Source: SKUL01 sp964487545
GTDB lineage: Bacteria; Bacteroidota; Bacteroidia; Flavobacteriales_D; SKUL01
NCBI GenBank assembly: GCA_964487545.1
Contig: CAZARI010000009.1
Coordinates: 1 to 64,000 of the forward strand
Reading direction: 5' to 3'
Length of the DNA: 64,000 bases
The notes beneath the pieces are model-generated. The model was not told the DNA's origin and did no database searches. It saw only the letters and a list, made by a program, of their open reading frames with translations. A program made the position numbers and the translations under genes. Below, piece after piece: positions 42,167 through 51,157 of the stretch (the first letter of the stretch is position 1; each line of letters begins with the position of its first letter).

Positions 42167-42849
42167 TGTTCTGATTTGTTCAATTGATGCACTACTGTTT
42201 TATAAAGATCAAGAATATCAATTTTGAGTTTGATATTATACATAAATCCCGAATAATCGGATTGCACGCGTTTATCGGCGGTTCCGAAATGATGATAGCC
42301 GAGTCCACCACCAATACCCAGCCAATAAAACAGATAAACTTCGGCATTGGCTTGTACAGAAAAAGTGGTCAGTGAAAGTTTTCGCAGTGGTCTGAGCGAA
42401 CCCAGAATGGTGGTATAATATTGATCGATGGCACCATAACCAAAAGTGACGGGTGTACTAATAAAAAACCGTTTATTTCGCAATAAGGTGGGTTCGACAA
42501 ACAGGTTCATCAGGCCAAAATCGGATTCAATAGTAGTGGGAACAACCAGTTCAGCAATCGTTGCGTTTTTGCTAATCAAGCGGTTAGTAAATGCATAAAA
42601 CCCCAATCCGGCCCGGATTCCGCTTGGGTTGTGTTGTACGCCTCCTTTAATTCCGCCGAGCCGAACCGAACGCGCGTTGATAAAGATATTCTGTCCGTCG
42701 AAAAGAAAAACGGGTGTAAATGTTTTGGGTTCGGAAACCGGAAAGGGTTTATCGATAGAGAAAAAGCCAAAATCGCTGAAACGGTTTTTTTGAGCCAGCA
42801 GGTAATCAGCACAAAAGATCAAAAAAATCAGTAGAATTCCCGAGCGCAT
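42163..42849 (-). CDS. Exported putative outer-membrane beta-barrel, unknown function
   Basis: 228 residues with a signal peptide (ILLIFLIFCADYLLAQ). The mature part alternates strand-like segments (SVRLGGIKGGVQHN, IRAGLGFYAFTN, IESDFGLMNLFVEPTLL, YWLGIGGGLGYHHFGT), as in small outer-membrane barrels. I do not recognise a named family. It abuts prmC directly (stop TAA next to ATG) and overlaps ligA by 4 nt, so it is co-transcribed between a translation-modifying and a replication gene. Confidence 0.75.
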   Translation of the reverse strand: MRSGILLIFLIFCADYLLAQKNRFSDFGFFSIDKPFPVSEPKTFTPVFLFDGQNIFINARSVRLGGIKGGVQHNPSGIRAGLGFYAFTNRLISKNATIAELVVPTTIESDFGLMNLFVEPTLLRNKRFFISTPVTFGYGAIDQYYTTILGSLRPLRKLSLTTFSVQANAEVYLFYWLGIGGGLGYHHFGTADKRVQSDYSGFMYNIKLKIDILDLYKTVVHQLNKSEQ

Positions 42850-43725
42850 TTACCATCTGGCCTTTACCATTCTGAACTTGCCGTTCAGGTCCTTTTTGAT
42901 GTTTGTTCGGGTAAAATTAAAGGATTCGAGCAACATCGCGGTATCGCCGGCCAAGTCTTCATTTACTTCGAGATACAAAACGCCATCGGGACGGAGGTGT
43001 TTGCGACAAAAGTGTGCAATGGCTTTGTAAAACTTGAGTGGATCGTCGTCTTCAATAAACAATGCCACATGGGGTTCGTGAACCACAACATTGGGATGCA
43101 TGGCATTCATCTGCGAGCGGGTAACATAGGGAGGATTGCTTACAATCACATCGAACTCACCGAAATTCGGCAGGTCGTTTAGGATATTGGCTTGCAAAAA
43201 CTCAACCTCCAGATCATTTAATTCAGCATTTTCTCGTGCCACTTGAATGGCTTCGGCAGAAACATCAATTCCGGTTACGGTGGTTTCGGGAAGGTTATCT
43301 TTCAGGGCAAGTGCCATGCAACCGCTACCTGTTCCGATGTCGAGTATATCCTTTACTTGTCGCAACTGCTGCTCTCGAATGACCCAATGCACCAGCTCTT
43401 CGGTTTCGGGTCGTGGAATGAGTACGTCTTTGTTGACCCGAATATCGAGATTGTAAAACTCGGTTTGCCCAAATATATATTGAATCGGTTCGTTCTTTTT
43501 GAGCCGCTCAATCACATCCACAAACCGGTTCATCGATTTTTCATCGAGTTCTTCCTCAGAACGCATCATGACATCCATTCGGTTGAAACCACAAATTTCC
43601 CGAAAACAATAGTGAATCAGCGACTCAATTTCGGTAATGGTATATGCGGAAAACAGCTCCTGACGCATCAGGTGAACCAGAGAAATTACGCGTTTGTTAG
43701 GAATTTCGATTGTGCTAGCCGACAT
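42850..43725 (-). CDS. prmC: Peptide chain release factor N5-glutamine methyltransferase
   Basis: 291 residues from ATG 43725 (MSASTIEIPN); an earlier ATG at 43758 adds 11 basic residues and is less likely. It methylates the Gln of the GGQ motif in release factors. Motifs: RPETEELV, the SAM-binding DIGTGSGCMALAL and the catalytic SNPPYV. First gene of a minus-strand run prmC, barrel protein, ligA, DUF6913-like, dapA. Divergent to ribD, 119 bases away. Confidence 0.96.
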   Translation of the reverse strand: MSASTIEIPNKRVISLVHLMRQELFSAYTITEIESLIHYCFREICGFNRMDVMMRSEEELDEKSMNRFVDVIERLKKNEPIQYIFGQTEFYNLDIRVNKDVLIPRPETEELVHWVIREQQLRQVKDILDIGTGSGCMALALKDNLPETTVTGIDVSAEAIQVARENAELNDLEVEFLQANILNDLPNFGEFDVIVSNPPYVTRSQMNAMHPNVVVHEPHVALFIEDDDPLKFYKAIAHFCRKHLRPDGVLYLEVNEDLAGDTAMLLESFNFTRTNIKKDLNGKFRMVKARW

Positions 43726-43830
43726 TTTTTTGAACTTGATCGATAAAACTACAAACAAATTTCAAAGGAGCTTAATAATTTAATTCACAATACCGCTCCC
43801 CCCTTTTCGCTGCGTAAAATTGAGTTGTCT

Positions 43831-43838
43831 TATCTTCG
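43831..43838 (+). promoter_or_regulatory. Likely -7 promoter box of ribD
   Basis: TATCTTCG, one mismatch to TAnnTTTG, 6 bases before ATG 43845. It would give a leaderless or near-leaderless ribD mRNA. Confidence 0.4.
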
Positions 43839-43844
43839 CCCAAT

Positions 43845-44882
43845 ATGCACGAGCAATACATGCACCGATGTTTTGACTTGGCCCGGCACGGTGGTGGAAA
43901 AGTTTCTCCTAACCCGCTGGTGGGCAGTGTAATTGTTCACAACGAGCAAATCATTGGAGAAGGGTTTCACACCCAGTTTGGGCAAGCGCACGCCGAAGTG
44001 AATGCCGTCAACGCAGTGGTCGACCAGCAACTGTTGCAAAACGCAACGCTTTATGTCAATTTGGAGCCGTGTGCACATTTCGGAAAAACACCGCCCTGCG
44101 CTTCGCTCATTATAGACAAGAAAATCCCAAGGGTGGTTATTGCCAATCGCGACCCCTTTGCACGGGTTGACGGAAAAGGAATTGAAATGCTGCGCACCGC
44201 CGGAGTGGATGTGATCACTGGACTGTTAGAGAAAGAAGGTGCCTGGCTCAACCGTCGTTTTTTTACTTTTCACCGCGAAAAGCGCCCTTATATCATTTTA
44301 AAATTCGCTCAAAGTGCCAACGGATTTATGGATCGACTTCGAAAGCCAGACGAAAAAGGCATCAATTGGATTACGACTCGCGAGACGCAATACCTCACTC
44401 ACTCGTGGCGCAGCGAAGAAGATGCGATTCTGATCGGCAGCCAAACAGCACTGATTGACAATCCTTCGCTCACCGTGCGGCGGGTCAACGGAAAGTCGCC
44501 CCACCGACTGCTGATAGATCGGAACTTAACCGTGTCTGAGAATAATGCCGTCTATAAAGGCCCAACCAATACAACCGTATTTAATGCGTTGCGAAACGGT
44601 AAGAAAGATCACATCACATTTGTGCAGCTCGATTTTTTGAGAGATGTTGTTCCACAAATACTTAAATGGGCACACCACAATAATCTGCAATCGATTTTGG
44701 TAGAAGGCGGTGCGCGGACGCTGTCCCATTTTTTAACGTCAGAGTTGTGGGACGAAGCACGTATACTAACCGGATCCGTTATTTTTGACGGCGGAATTCC
44801 GGCACCCATGCTGAAAGGCGACCCGATTACACATTATTTAACAGGCACAGACCGCATTAATGTGATTAGAAGAGCAATATGA
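43845..44882 (+). CDS. ribD: Bifunctional riboflavin deaminase-reductase
   Basis: 345 residues. It performs the second and third steps of riboflavin synthesis. The N-terminal deaminase has the zinc set His49-Ala-Glu51 and Cys76 to Cys85 (EPCAHFGKTPPC). The C-terminal reductase (about 145-345) has KFAQSANGF, a nucleotide loop (AILIGSQTALIDNPSLTVR) and VEGGARTLSHFL. The start at 43845 or the inner ATG (MHRCFDL) are both possible. The stop overlaps the EamA start by 4 nt. ribH is far away at 60180. Confidence 0.96.
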   Translation: MHEQYMHRCFDLARHGGGKVSPNPLVGSVIVHNEQIIGEGFHTQFGQAHAEVNAVNAVVDQQLLQNATLYVNLEPCAHFGKTPPCASLIIDKKIPRVVIANRDPFARVDGKGIEMLRTAGVDVITGLLEKEGAWLNRRFFTFHREKRPYIILKFAQSANGFMDRLRKPDEKGINWITTRETQYLTHSWRSEEDAILIGSQTALIDNPSLTVRRVNGKSPHRLLIDRNLTVSENNAVYKGPTNTTVFNALRNGKKDHITFVQLDFLRDVVPQILKWAHHNNLQSILVEGGARTLSHFLTSELWDEARILTGSVIFDGGIPAPMLKGDPITHYLTGTDRINVIRRAI

Positions 44883-45751
44883 CCGCAGTTTTTATAACGT
44901 TGAATGTAGTTTGCGCTACGTTGATTTTTGTCCTTTTCAAGCTTTTTTCCATTCTTCGAATTGACACGCCGAAAGCACTGGTGCTCAACTATCTAATTGC
45001 AGCCATTTTTGGTGTGATGCTTTTACCAGAGCCCTTTGAATTCTTGAAGATCTACCAGAAGTCGTGGTTTTGGATCTCGTGTATTCTGGGTTTTCTGTTC
45101 ATCAGTCTGTTCTACTTAATGGCCTTGATTTCGCAAAAAATTGGTGTTTCGGCTGCTTCAGTGTCGTCCAAAATGTCGGTGGTGATTCCAGTCACTGCGG
45201 CATTTGTGCTATACGGCGACGACATTACAATTGCCAAAGTCACCGGAATTATTTTGGCATTGGCAGGTATTTGGCTGGCAACAATAAAAGAGAAATCCAC
45301 CATTCGAAACACCGCGTTAATTTGGTTGCCATTTATTCTTTTTCTCGGTAGCGGCACCCTGGACACCTTGCTTAAATTCTCTCAAAACCAACTCGTGCCC
45401 GAGCATGATGAGATGCTGTTTATTCCCTCGATCTTTGCCATGGCCTTTGTCACCGGACTGTTGTTGCAACTCTTTATTCCGCGATCAATTGAGAAGCAGG
45501 CTCCGGCCTACAAAACCTGGATTGGCGGAACCCTGCTTGGAATCATCAATTACGGTTCTATTTTCTTTATTTACAATGCACTTGCGCAACAAGATGTTGA
45601 AAGTTCTATGGTCTTTCCGGTAGCTAACATGGGCGTAGTGGCTGCCTCTTCGCTTGCTGGATTGTTAATGTTTCAGGAGCGGATGTCCGGAAAAAATTGG
45701 TTCGGCATTCTGTTATCGATCGCCGCCATTGCGCTCATTGCTTTGATTTGA
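44879..45751 (+). CDS. EamA-family (DMT superfamily) transporter
   Basis: 290 residues in ten membrane segments arranged as two EamA repeats of about five helices; segment ends such as VIPVTAAFVLYGDDITIAKVTGIILALAGIWLA and LAGLLMFQERMSGKNWFGILLSIAAI mark the two repeat boundaries. DMT transporters export metabolites or amino acids; substrate unknown. ATGA overlap with ribD and a 1-nt overlap (TGATG) with the IMPACT-family gene suggest an operon ribD-eamA-yigZ. Confidence 0.88.
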   Translation: MTAVFITLNVVCATLIFVLFKLFSILRIDTPKALVLNYLIAAIFGVMLLPEPFEFLKIYQKSWFWISCILGFLFISLFYLMALISQKIGVSAASVSSKMSVVIPVTAAFVLYGDDITIAKVTGIILALAGIWLATIKEKSTIRNTALIWLPFILFLGSGTLDTLLKFSQNQLVPEHDEMLFIPSIFAMAFVTGLLLQLFIPRSIEKQAPAYKTWIGGTLLGIINYGSIFFIYNALAQQDVESSMVFPVANMGVVAASSLAGLLMFQERMSGKNWFGILLSIAAIALIALI

Positions 45752-46359
45752 TGAAAGACACTTATCTGACTTTAAACGCGCCATCCGAAGGGCTGTACAA
45801 AGAGAAAGGCAGTAAGTTTTTGGCTTTTGCCTATCCGGTGGTATCCGAAGATGAAATCAAAACCCACCTCGAACAATTGCGCAAAACCGAGCACGGCGCT
45901 CGCCATCATTGCTATGCATGGAAACTCGGAACAGACGATTTGCTATTTCGCGCCAACGACGACGGCGAACCAGCCAACAGTGCTGGGAAACCCATTCTGG
46001 GTCAAATCATTAAATACGAACTCACTGATGTATTGATTGTGGTGGTGCGTTATTTTGGCGGCACCAAACTCGGAGTTGGCGGATTAATCAACGCGTATCG
46101 AACGGCAGCCAACGCGGCCATCGAAAATGGCGAGATTGTTCAAAAACAACGCGTCAATCATTATCAGCTCCACTTTACCTACCACGCAATGAATGAGGTG
46201 ATGTCACTGATCAAAGAGCTCAATCTGCCTAACTACGATCAAGAGTTTGAATTGAAATGTACAGTGAAAGTGCAAGTAGCGTTGGGAGAATCGGCAGCGT
46301 TTGAAAACCGTATGGATGAGTTACAAAACGTGACCTGCACCTTTCTGAAAACGGTTTAG
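45751..46359 (+). CDS. IMPACT/YigZ-family protein
   Basis: 202 residues from ATG 45751, sharing its first base with the upstream TGA; a frame to 45697 is rejected as it lies in the transporter gene. The UPF0029/IMPACT core has KGSKFLAFAYPV, HHCYAWKLG, NDDGEPANSAGKPILGQI and VRYFGGTKLGVGGLI. YigZ relatives are linked to translation control and their exact function is unsettled. The 3' end overlaps the convergent thioesterase gene by 4 nt. Confidence 0.92.
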   Translation: MKDTYLTLNAPSEGLYKEKGSKFLAFAYPVVSEDEIKTHLEQLRKTEHGARHHCYAWKLGTDDLLFRANDDGEPANSAGKPILGQIIKYELTDVLIVVVRYFGGTKLGVGGLINAYRTAANAAIENGEIVQKQRVNHYQLHFTYHAMNEVMSLIKELNLPNYDQEFELKCTVKVQVALGESAAFENRMDELQNVTCTFLKTV

Positions 46360-46769
46360 GCCGATTCAAAATGTGATTGCATGGCGGCCATCAGGTTTTC
46401 TGGTGCCCGGCAGGGACGACCACTAGCTTTGTTCACAAATACCAGGGTGGTCCAGGCTTCATTCAGCAATTGGCCTTCTGCGTTAAAGATCTGATAATCG
46501 AACCGAATACGCACAGAAGGCATTTCGGTAATGACGGTTGTTATGGTGAGCAGCTCGTCGTAGTGCGCAGGCTTAACATATTTCAGATTAAATTCCAATA
46601 CAGGCATCATGATTCCCTGCTCTTCGAGTGATTTATAACTGAACCCCAGATTGCGCAGCATTTCCACCCGACCCAGTTCACAGTACTGTGCATAATTTCC
46701 ATAATAAACATATCCCATTTGGTCGGTTTCGGCATATCGCACCCGCACATTTGTCGTTGAATGTATCAT
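46356..46769 (-). CDS. YbgC-type acyl-CoA thioesterase
   Basis: 137 residues from ATG 46769 (MIHSTTNVRVRYAETD); a longer frame to 46799 adds hydrophobic residues with no match. Hot-dog fold 4-hydroxybenzoyl-CoA-thioesterase-like protein, with the catalytic Asp16 in RYAETDQMGYVYYGNY, and FDYQIFNAEGQLLNEAWTTLVFVN. YbgC relatives hydrolyse acyl-CoA or acyl-ACP; here it is not near tol-pal genes. Convergent 4-nt overlap at the 3' end. Confidence 0.92.
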   Translation of the reverse strand: MIHSTTNVRVRYAETDQMGYVYYGNYAQYCELGRVEMLRNLGFSYKSLEEQGIMMPVLEFNLKYVKPAHYDELLTITTVITEMPSVRIRFDYQIFNAEGQLLNEAWTTLVFVNKASGRPCRAPENLMAAMQSHFESA

Positions 46770-47151
46770 AAAAAAGATGATTTTAATGCTCAAATCCACA
46801 CCGTCACAATCATACCCGCGACAGTTGAAGACAAATATAAACAGCTATCCATTTGAAGACCGATGAAAGTAAAAAAGTCAAAACTTTTATCTTTCGGAAA
46901 GTATTGCTATTATTGAGCTGGAGAAATTTTGAAGCACACCAATAAATGTGCCTTGATTGGAAACGACAGACCCAAAATGCCCTGTAAAATTTTTCGGATA
47001 ATCAAGAGCCATTAAATTTTTTTTTTAACTTTTTTCTCCAAATATTTGCTCAGCTCAATACGACGAGGAAACACGAGGGGAATTCCGCGTCAACCGGCAA
47101 ATTCAGTTAACACTGACTTCGTCTTATTAACCGACTTTAAGAATACTTTCG
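46770..47151. other. 382-bp AT-rich region upstream of dnaA
   Basis: No gene seen. It contains long A/T runs (about 47015-47045) and a single weak DnaA-box-like site, TTCGGATAA at 46993-47001 (two mismatches). The dnaA promoter should lie here, but no good TAnnTTTG was found near the start. No box cluster typical of oriC is present. Confidence 0.6.
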
Positions 47152-48582
47152 ATGAACAAAAAACATGATAAAATTTGGGAAAACTGTTTAGCAATTATCA
47201 AGGATAATGTCAGCCTTCAGGCATACAAAACCTGGTTCGAGCCAATAAAAGCACAGAAGTACGAAAAAGATGTTCTCACCATTCAAGTTCCCTCGCAATT
47301 CTTTTATGAGTGGCTCGAAGAGCACTACATCGGCTTATTGAAGAAAATCATCAAACGCGAATTGGGCGAAGAAGGAAGATTGGAATATTCCATTATAATG
47401 GAAAACCAGTATCGCAGCGCCAAGCCATACACCGTCAAGATTCCAACTTCAAATACACGGGCCATCAAAAACGATCCGGTCAGTATGCCGCTCGATTTGG
47501 GAGGTAAATCCATTAAAAACCCTTTCATTATTCCGGGGTTGCGCAAAATCAATGTCGACTCTAACCTCAACCCCAACTACTCTTTCGAAAACCTGATTGA
47601 AGGAGACTGCAACCGCTTGGCTCGCTCTGCTGGATTTGCCGTTGCCAATAAGCCCGGTGGCACGGCTTTTAACCCGCTGCTGATTTACGGCGGATCAGGA
47701 CTCGGAAAAACACACTTGGCACATGCCATCGGAATCGAAATCAAGAATAAATACCCCAACAAAACGGTACTGTATGTATCGTCCGATAAATTCACCCACC
47801 AATTTATTGATGCGGTGAAAAACAACTCGGTAAACGACTTTAGCCACTTCTATCAGATGATGGACGTGCTGATTATCGATGACGTGGAGTTTTTCTCAGG
47901 AAAGGAAAAAACTCAGGATGTATTCTTCCATATTTTCAACCATTTGCACCAATCTGGAAAGCAAATTGTTCTTACTTCGGACAAAGCGCCGGTAGAAATG
48001 CAGGGCATGGAACAGCGTTTGCTGTCGCGATTTAAATGGGGACTTTCCGCTGACTTGCAGACACCGAGCCTCGAAACGCGAATCGCTATTCTCGAAAAGA
48101 AAATGTACGCCGACGGCATCGAGCTACCCAACGAAGTGGTGGAATATCTGGCCTACAGCATTACGTCGAACATCCGCGAACTGGAAGGAGCCTTGATTTC
48201 TCTAATCGCCCAGTCGTCGCTCAATAAAAAAGCCATCACACTCGATTTGGCGAAACAGATGATCGACAAGTTTGTCAAAAACACCGCACGCGAAGTATCG
48301 ATCGACTACATTCAGAAAGTGGTGTGCGATTACTTTGACCTGCCGATCGAATTGCTGAAGTCAAAAACCCGAAAGCGCGAAGTGGTTCAGGCGCGCCAAA
48401 TCGCGATGTTTTTTGCCAAGAAAATGACCAAATCGAGTCTTGCCAATATCGGTATGCACTGCGGAGGAAAGGATCACGCAACGGTGCTACACGCGTGCAG
48501 AACCGTTAAAAACCTTACCGAAACCGATAAGAATTTCAGAAAATATCTCGACGATCTGGAGAAAAAACTAAGCATACAGTAA
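47152..48582 (+). CDS. dnaA: Chromosomal replication initiator DnaA
   Basis: 476 residues, full length. It opens the origin by binding DnaA boxes with ATP. Domain I (about 1-90) leads through a linker to the AAA+ domain: Walker A GGSGLGKT (180-187), Walker B VLIIDDVEFF, sensor LTSDKAP and the arginine-containing EQRLLSRFKWG. The C-terminal box-binding domain ends with GGKDHATVLHACRTV. The usual dnaN and oriC companions are absent; the neighbour is an LMW phosphatase. A terminator follows at 48604-48634. Confidence 0.98.
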   Translation: MNKKHDKIWENCLAIIKDNVSLQAYKTWFEPIKAQKYEKDVLTIQVPSQFFYEWLEEHYIGLLKKIIKRELGEEGRLEYSIIMENQYRSAKPYTVKIPTSNTRAIKNDPVSMPLDLGGKSIKNPFIIPGLRKINVDSNLNPNYSFENLIEGDCNRLARSAGFAVANKPGGTAFNPLLIYGGSGLGKTHLAHAIGIEIKNKYPNKTVLYVSSDKFTHQFIDAVKNNSVNDFSHFYQMMDVLIIDDVEFFSGKEKTQDVFFHIFNHLHQSGKQIVLTSDKAPVEMQGMEQRLLSRFKWGLSADLQTPSLETRIAILEKKMYADGIELPNEVVEYLAYSITSNIRELEGALISLIAQSSLNKKAITLDLAKQMIDKFVKNTAREVSIDYIQKVVCDYFDLPIELLKSKTRKREVVQARQIAMFFAKKMTKSSLANIGMHCGGKDHATVLHACRTVKNLTETDKNFRKYLDDLEKKLSIQ

Positions 48583-48603
48583 TCACAAATTGATCGCATT
48601 AAG

Positions 48604-48634
48604 AAAGATCATCCTTGTTGGGTGATCTTTTTTA
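48604..48634 (+). terminator. Intrinsic terminator after dnaA
   Basis: AAAGATCATCC (48604-48614) pairs with GGGTGATCTTT (48620-48630), one T-G wobble, loop of 5, then a run of Ts to 48634. It ends 27 bases before the next gene's ATG at 48661. Confidence 0.88.
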
Positions 48635-48660
48635 TTTTCGCAATCCCCAAAAGTTACAAC

Positions 48661-49119
48661 ATGAAGATTTTGATGGTTTGTTTGGGAAATATCTGCCGGT
48701 CGCCGCTGGCTGAGGCCGTGTTGAGAACCAAAGCCGAAGAGCGCGGTGTGGACGTGTTCATCGATTCGTGCGGCACCTCAGATTATCACATCGGCGAAGC
48801 ACCCGATCCGCGTACAATTACCAACGCTAGGATAAACGGCATAGATGTCAGCAACCTTCGGGCTCGTCAGTTTCAAAAAGAAGACTTTGAAACATTTGAC
48901 CTAATTTACGTGATGGATCAATCTAATCATCAGAATATCATTGAATTGGCCGAAACCGAAGCCCATCGCAACAAGGTGAAATTGATATTAAATGAACTAG
49001 AATCCGGCGGCAACAAACCTGTTCCTGATCCCTACTTCGGAGGCGAAGAAGGTTTCCAACTCGTTTTTGACTTGCTGAACCGTGCCAGTGACAAAATACT
49101 CGACCGCATTGAGCGCTAA
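48661..49119 (+). CDS. Low-molecular-weight protein tyrosine phosphatase
   Basis: 152 residues from ATG 48661; the frame is open to 48622, across the terminator, so the inner start is chosen. The P-loop is CLGNICRS, with the nucleophile Cys7 and Arg13 (C-x5-R), and the general acid Asp123 in DPYFGG. These cytoplasmic enzymes remove phosphate from tyrosines; in bacteria many control surface polysaccharide synthesis, though this copy has no polysaccharide neighbours. Overlaps the methyltransferase start by 11 nt. Confidence 0.95.
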   Translation: MKILMVCLGNICRSPLAEAVLRTKAEERGVDVFIDSCGTSDYHIGEAPDPRTITNARINGIDVSNLRARQFQKEDFETFDLIYVMDQSNHQNIIELAETEAHRNKVKLILNELESGGNKPVPDPYFGGEEGFQLVFDLLNRASDKILDRIER

Positions 49120-49822
49120 GGCCCGATTGTTTCTCATTCCCGCCGCCCTTGATACCGAATATTCGGGCAATCAGGTGGGCGAAAATGTGAAAACACAAAT
49201 CAGCCATCTGCGACATTTTGCAGTTGAAGACCTTCGGCATTCCCGCCGATACCTGCGCAAGCTGTTGCCAAATGTTGTCATTGACGAATGCACCTTTTAC
49301 GAAATCGGAAAACACGCACCGGTAGTTGACCAGGAAAAGGCCATACATACACTTCGTTCAGGAACCGATGTCGGTGTAATTTCTGAAGCAGGATTACCCG
49401 CGGTAGCCGATCCAGGCCACGGAATTGTAGCGGCTGCACACAAAAATAAAATTCTGGTTCGTCCGCTGATTGGTCCCGGAAGCGTTTTTCTGGCACTTGT
49501 GGCCAGCGGTTTCAACGGACAGGAATTCACGTTTCATGGCTATCTGCCCAAGGATAATCATCAGCGCAGTGATCGAATTAAATCACTCGAACAGCAATTG
49601 TACCGCACGGGATACACACAGATTTTTATGGAAACGCCGTTTCGAAACATGCAATTGCTCGACGATGTGCTCAAAAATTGCGGCAGCACAACCGGTTTGT
49701 GTATCGCGGCTTCCATTACCACCTCCGACGAATTTATCCGCACCATGCCAATTAAAGATTGGAAAAAAGAAAAGGTAAACCTGCACAAAAAGCCCGCTAT
49801 CTTCTTGCTGGGCAAAATCTGA
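49109..49822 (+). CDS. RsmI-like SAM-dependent methyltransferase, TTG start
   Basis: 237 residues if started at TTG 49109 (MSAKARLFLIPAALDT); no ATG precedes the conserved core, and earlier GTG codons at 49082 and 49088 lie deeper in the phosphatase gene. A tetrapyrrole-methylase fold: LFLIPAALDTEYSGNQVG, then GTDVGVISEAGLPAVADPG (SAM loop), and PLIGPGSVFLALVASGFNG. The closest named relative is RsmI, which 2'-O-methylates C1402 of 16S rRNA; this short Bacteroidota form may differ in target. The start overlaps the phosphatase stop by 11 nt. Confidence 0.85.
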   Translation: MSAKARLFLIPAALDTEYSGNQVGENVKTQISHLRHFAVEDLRHSRRYLRKLLPNVVIDECTFYEIGKHAPVVDQEKAIHTLRSGTDVGVISEAGLPAVADPGHGIVAAAHKNKILVRPLIGPGSVFLALVASGFNGQEFTFHGYLPKDNHQRSDRIKSLEQQLYRTGYTQIFMETPFRNMQLLDDVLKNCGSTTGLCIAASITTSDEFIRTMPIKDWKKEKVNLHKKPAIFLLGKI

Positions 49823-49823
49823 T

Positions 49824-50630
49824 TCATTCACCCGAATCATCCATAATTTGCACTTTGTACCAAACGGGTGTATACGGAGGAACAATCCCCATCGAACCTT
49901 TTTCTCCAAAAGCAAAAAACGACGGACTGACGATAGAACGCTTTTCTCCGGGTCGGGCACCAATCAAACCGAATTCCAAACCATTGATGACCTGCCCCTC
50001 GGTTCCGAGCACGAAATGAAGCTCATTGTGCTGATCAAATGAGCTTCCATCGATAAAATGACCGGAATACTGAATCGCGATCTCATCGCCATAGTTCAAA
50101 GGAGAACCTGTTCCAGTCTGCTCGACGCGAAACAACACCTCTGGCTGAATAATAGAAGAAGTAAATCCCCGATCGAGTGCAAACAAACGAATGCGATGCC
50201 CCTCGCGCATTTCGCGGTCGTGAAGCCAGTTGCGGTAAACAGTCTCGAAGGCCGACTCGGAATAGCAATTTTTCCACCAAATGGATATTTCTTCAGGCGC
50301 TTTATTGCGGTGAATTTCATGCAGAAATTTCGCCCTGTCGCCCGGTTCGAGATGTTTTAAATAAGGCAGAAGTTTTTTAAGTCGTGCATCGTTGTGCGAC
50401 AGCCACGACGGGAGATTGTCGGGCGGAGAAATTTTCACATCTGCAAGATAGGCCGAGTCAGGAGAATGCACCTGAAGTTCATAAATAAAGCAGTTATCTG
50501 CTGAGGAAACGCTGTCGTCAAAAGCCATCAATTGCAGGTAAAGCCCTTCCTCCACCTGTTTATAGCCGGGATATTTTTCGCTACACGACGAAAAAATCAA
50601 CAACAACAGTACAATGCTGCTCAGTTTCAT
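49824..50630 (-). CDS. Lipoprotein with FKBP-type prolyl isomerase domain
   Basis: 268 residues. Signal with lipobox (VLLLLIFSSC), a middle region of about 120 residues unlike known domains, and a C-terminal FKBP fold (about 175-262) with SPLNYGDEIAIQYSGHFIDGSSFDQ, VINGLEFGLIGARPGEK and IVPPYTPVWYKVQIM. FKBPs speed prolyl isomerisation and act as chaperones for exported proteins. Its start overlaps the upstream GldI-like gene by 4 nt, so the two isomerases are made together. Function within the envelope is inferred. Confidence 0.88.
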   Translation of the reverse strand: MKLSSIVLLLLIFSSCSEKYPGYKQVEEGLYLQLMAFDDSVSSADNCFIYELQVHSPDSAYLADVKISPPDNLPSWLSHNDARLKKLLPYLKHLEPGDRAKFLHEIHRNKAPEEISIWWKNCYSESAFETVYRNWLHDREMREGHRIRLFALDRGFTSSIIQPEVLFRVEQTGTGSPLNYGDEIAIQYSGHFIDGSSFDQHNELHFVLGTEGQVINGLEFGLIGARPGEKRSIVSPSFFAFGEKGSMGIVPPYTPVWYKVQIMDDSGE

Positions 50631-51157
50631 TTTACCTTCACGACTGACACTTCATAAATAATGGGTGCATTCGATGGGATTTTCTGATGATCGCCGGTTA
50701 GACCGTGTGCCAGGTGGCTCGGCAGAATAAAGTATGCACTATCTTGCGCACACATGTATTTCACCGCCTCGTGCAATCCCGACTCCACATCGTCGTGATC
50801 AACCACAAAGGAAACGGGTTCGTCTTTGGATTCATAACGCACCAATTCGTCCAACAACAACACTTTAAAATTGAGCCAAACGGTTTGTCCACTTCGAATG
50901 GAATCGCAAGGTTCGCTTGAAGCCGAATAAATGATATACCGCAACCCCGTTCCGGTGGTGGTCATTTCCAAATCCTTTTCCTTGATGAACGCCTTGATCT
51001 CTTCATCTTCGCGCTGGGCGGCATAACGGCTGCTTTCGAGCAACATTTCGCGCATGTCCTGATTGCTCATTCCCTGGGTTGGATGCTGCCTTTTTTCGCG
51101 ACACCCGAATACCAGAAAGGAAAGGGCGATGAGCACCATCATTTTATTTCGTAGCAT
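50627..51157 (-). CDS. GldI-like FKBP-type lipoprotein
   Basis: 176 residues. Lipoprotein signal MMVLIALSFLVFGCREK, a helical segment SNQDMREMLLESSRYAAQREDEEIKAFI and an FKBP-like C-terminus (TGTGLRYIIYSASSE, GLHEAVKYMCAQDSAYFILPSHLAHG, SNAPIIYEVSVVKV). The arrangement resembles GldI, the lipoprotein peptidyl-prolyl isomerase needed for gliding in Flavobacterium. Residues of the FKBP active site are only partly kept, so activity is uncertain. The start overlaps the nrnA-like gene's end by 14 nt. Confidence 0.75.
   Translation of the reverse strand: MLRNKMMVLIALSFLVFGCREKRQHPTQGMSNQDMREMLLESSRYAAQREDEEIKAFIKEKDLEMTTTGTGLRYIIYSASSEPCDSIRSGQTVWLNFKVLLLDELVRYESKDEPVSFVVDHDDVESGLHEAVKYMCAQDSAYFILPSHLAHGLTGDHQKIPSNAPIIYEVSVVKVK

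Noticed and set aside
46770..47151. oriC next to dnaA
   Set aside because: Only one weak DnaA-box-like site was found and no box cluster, so the origin is probably elsewhere.
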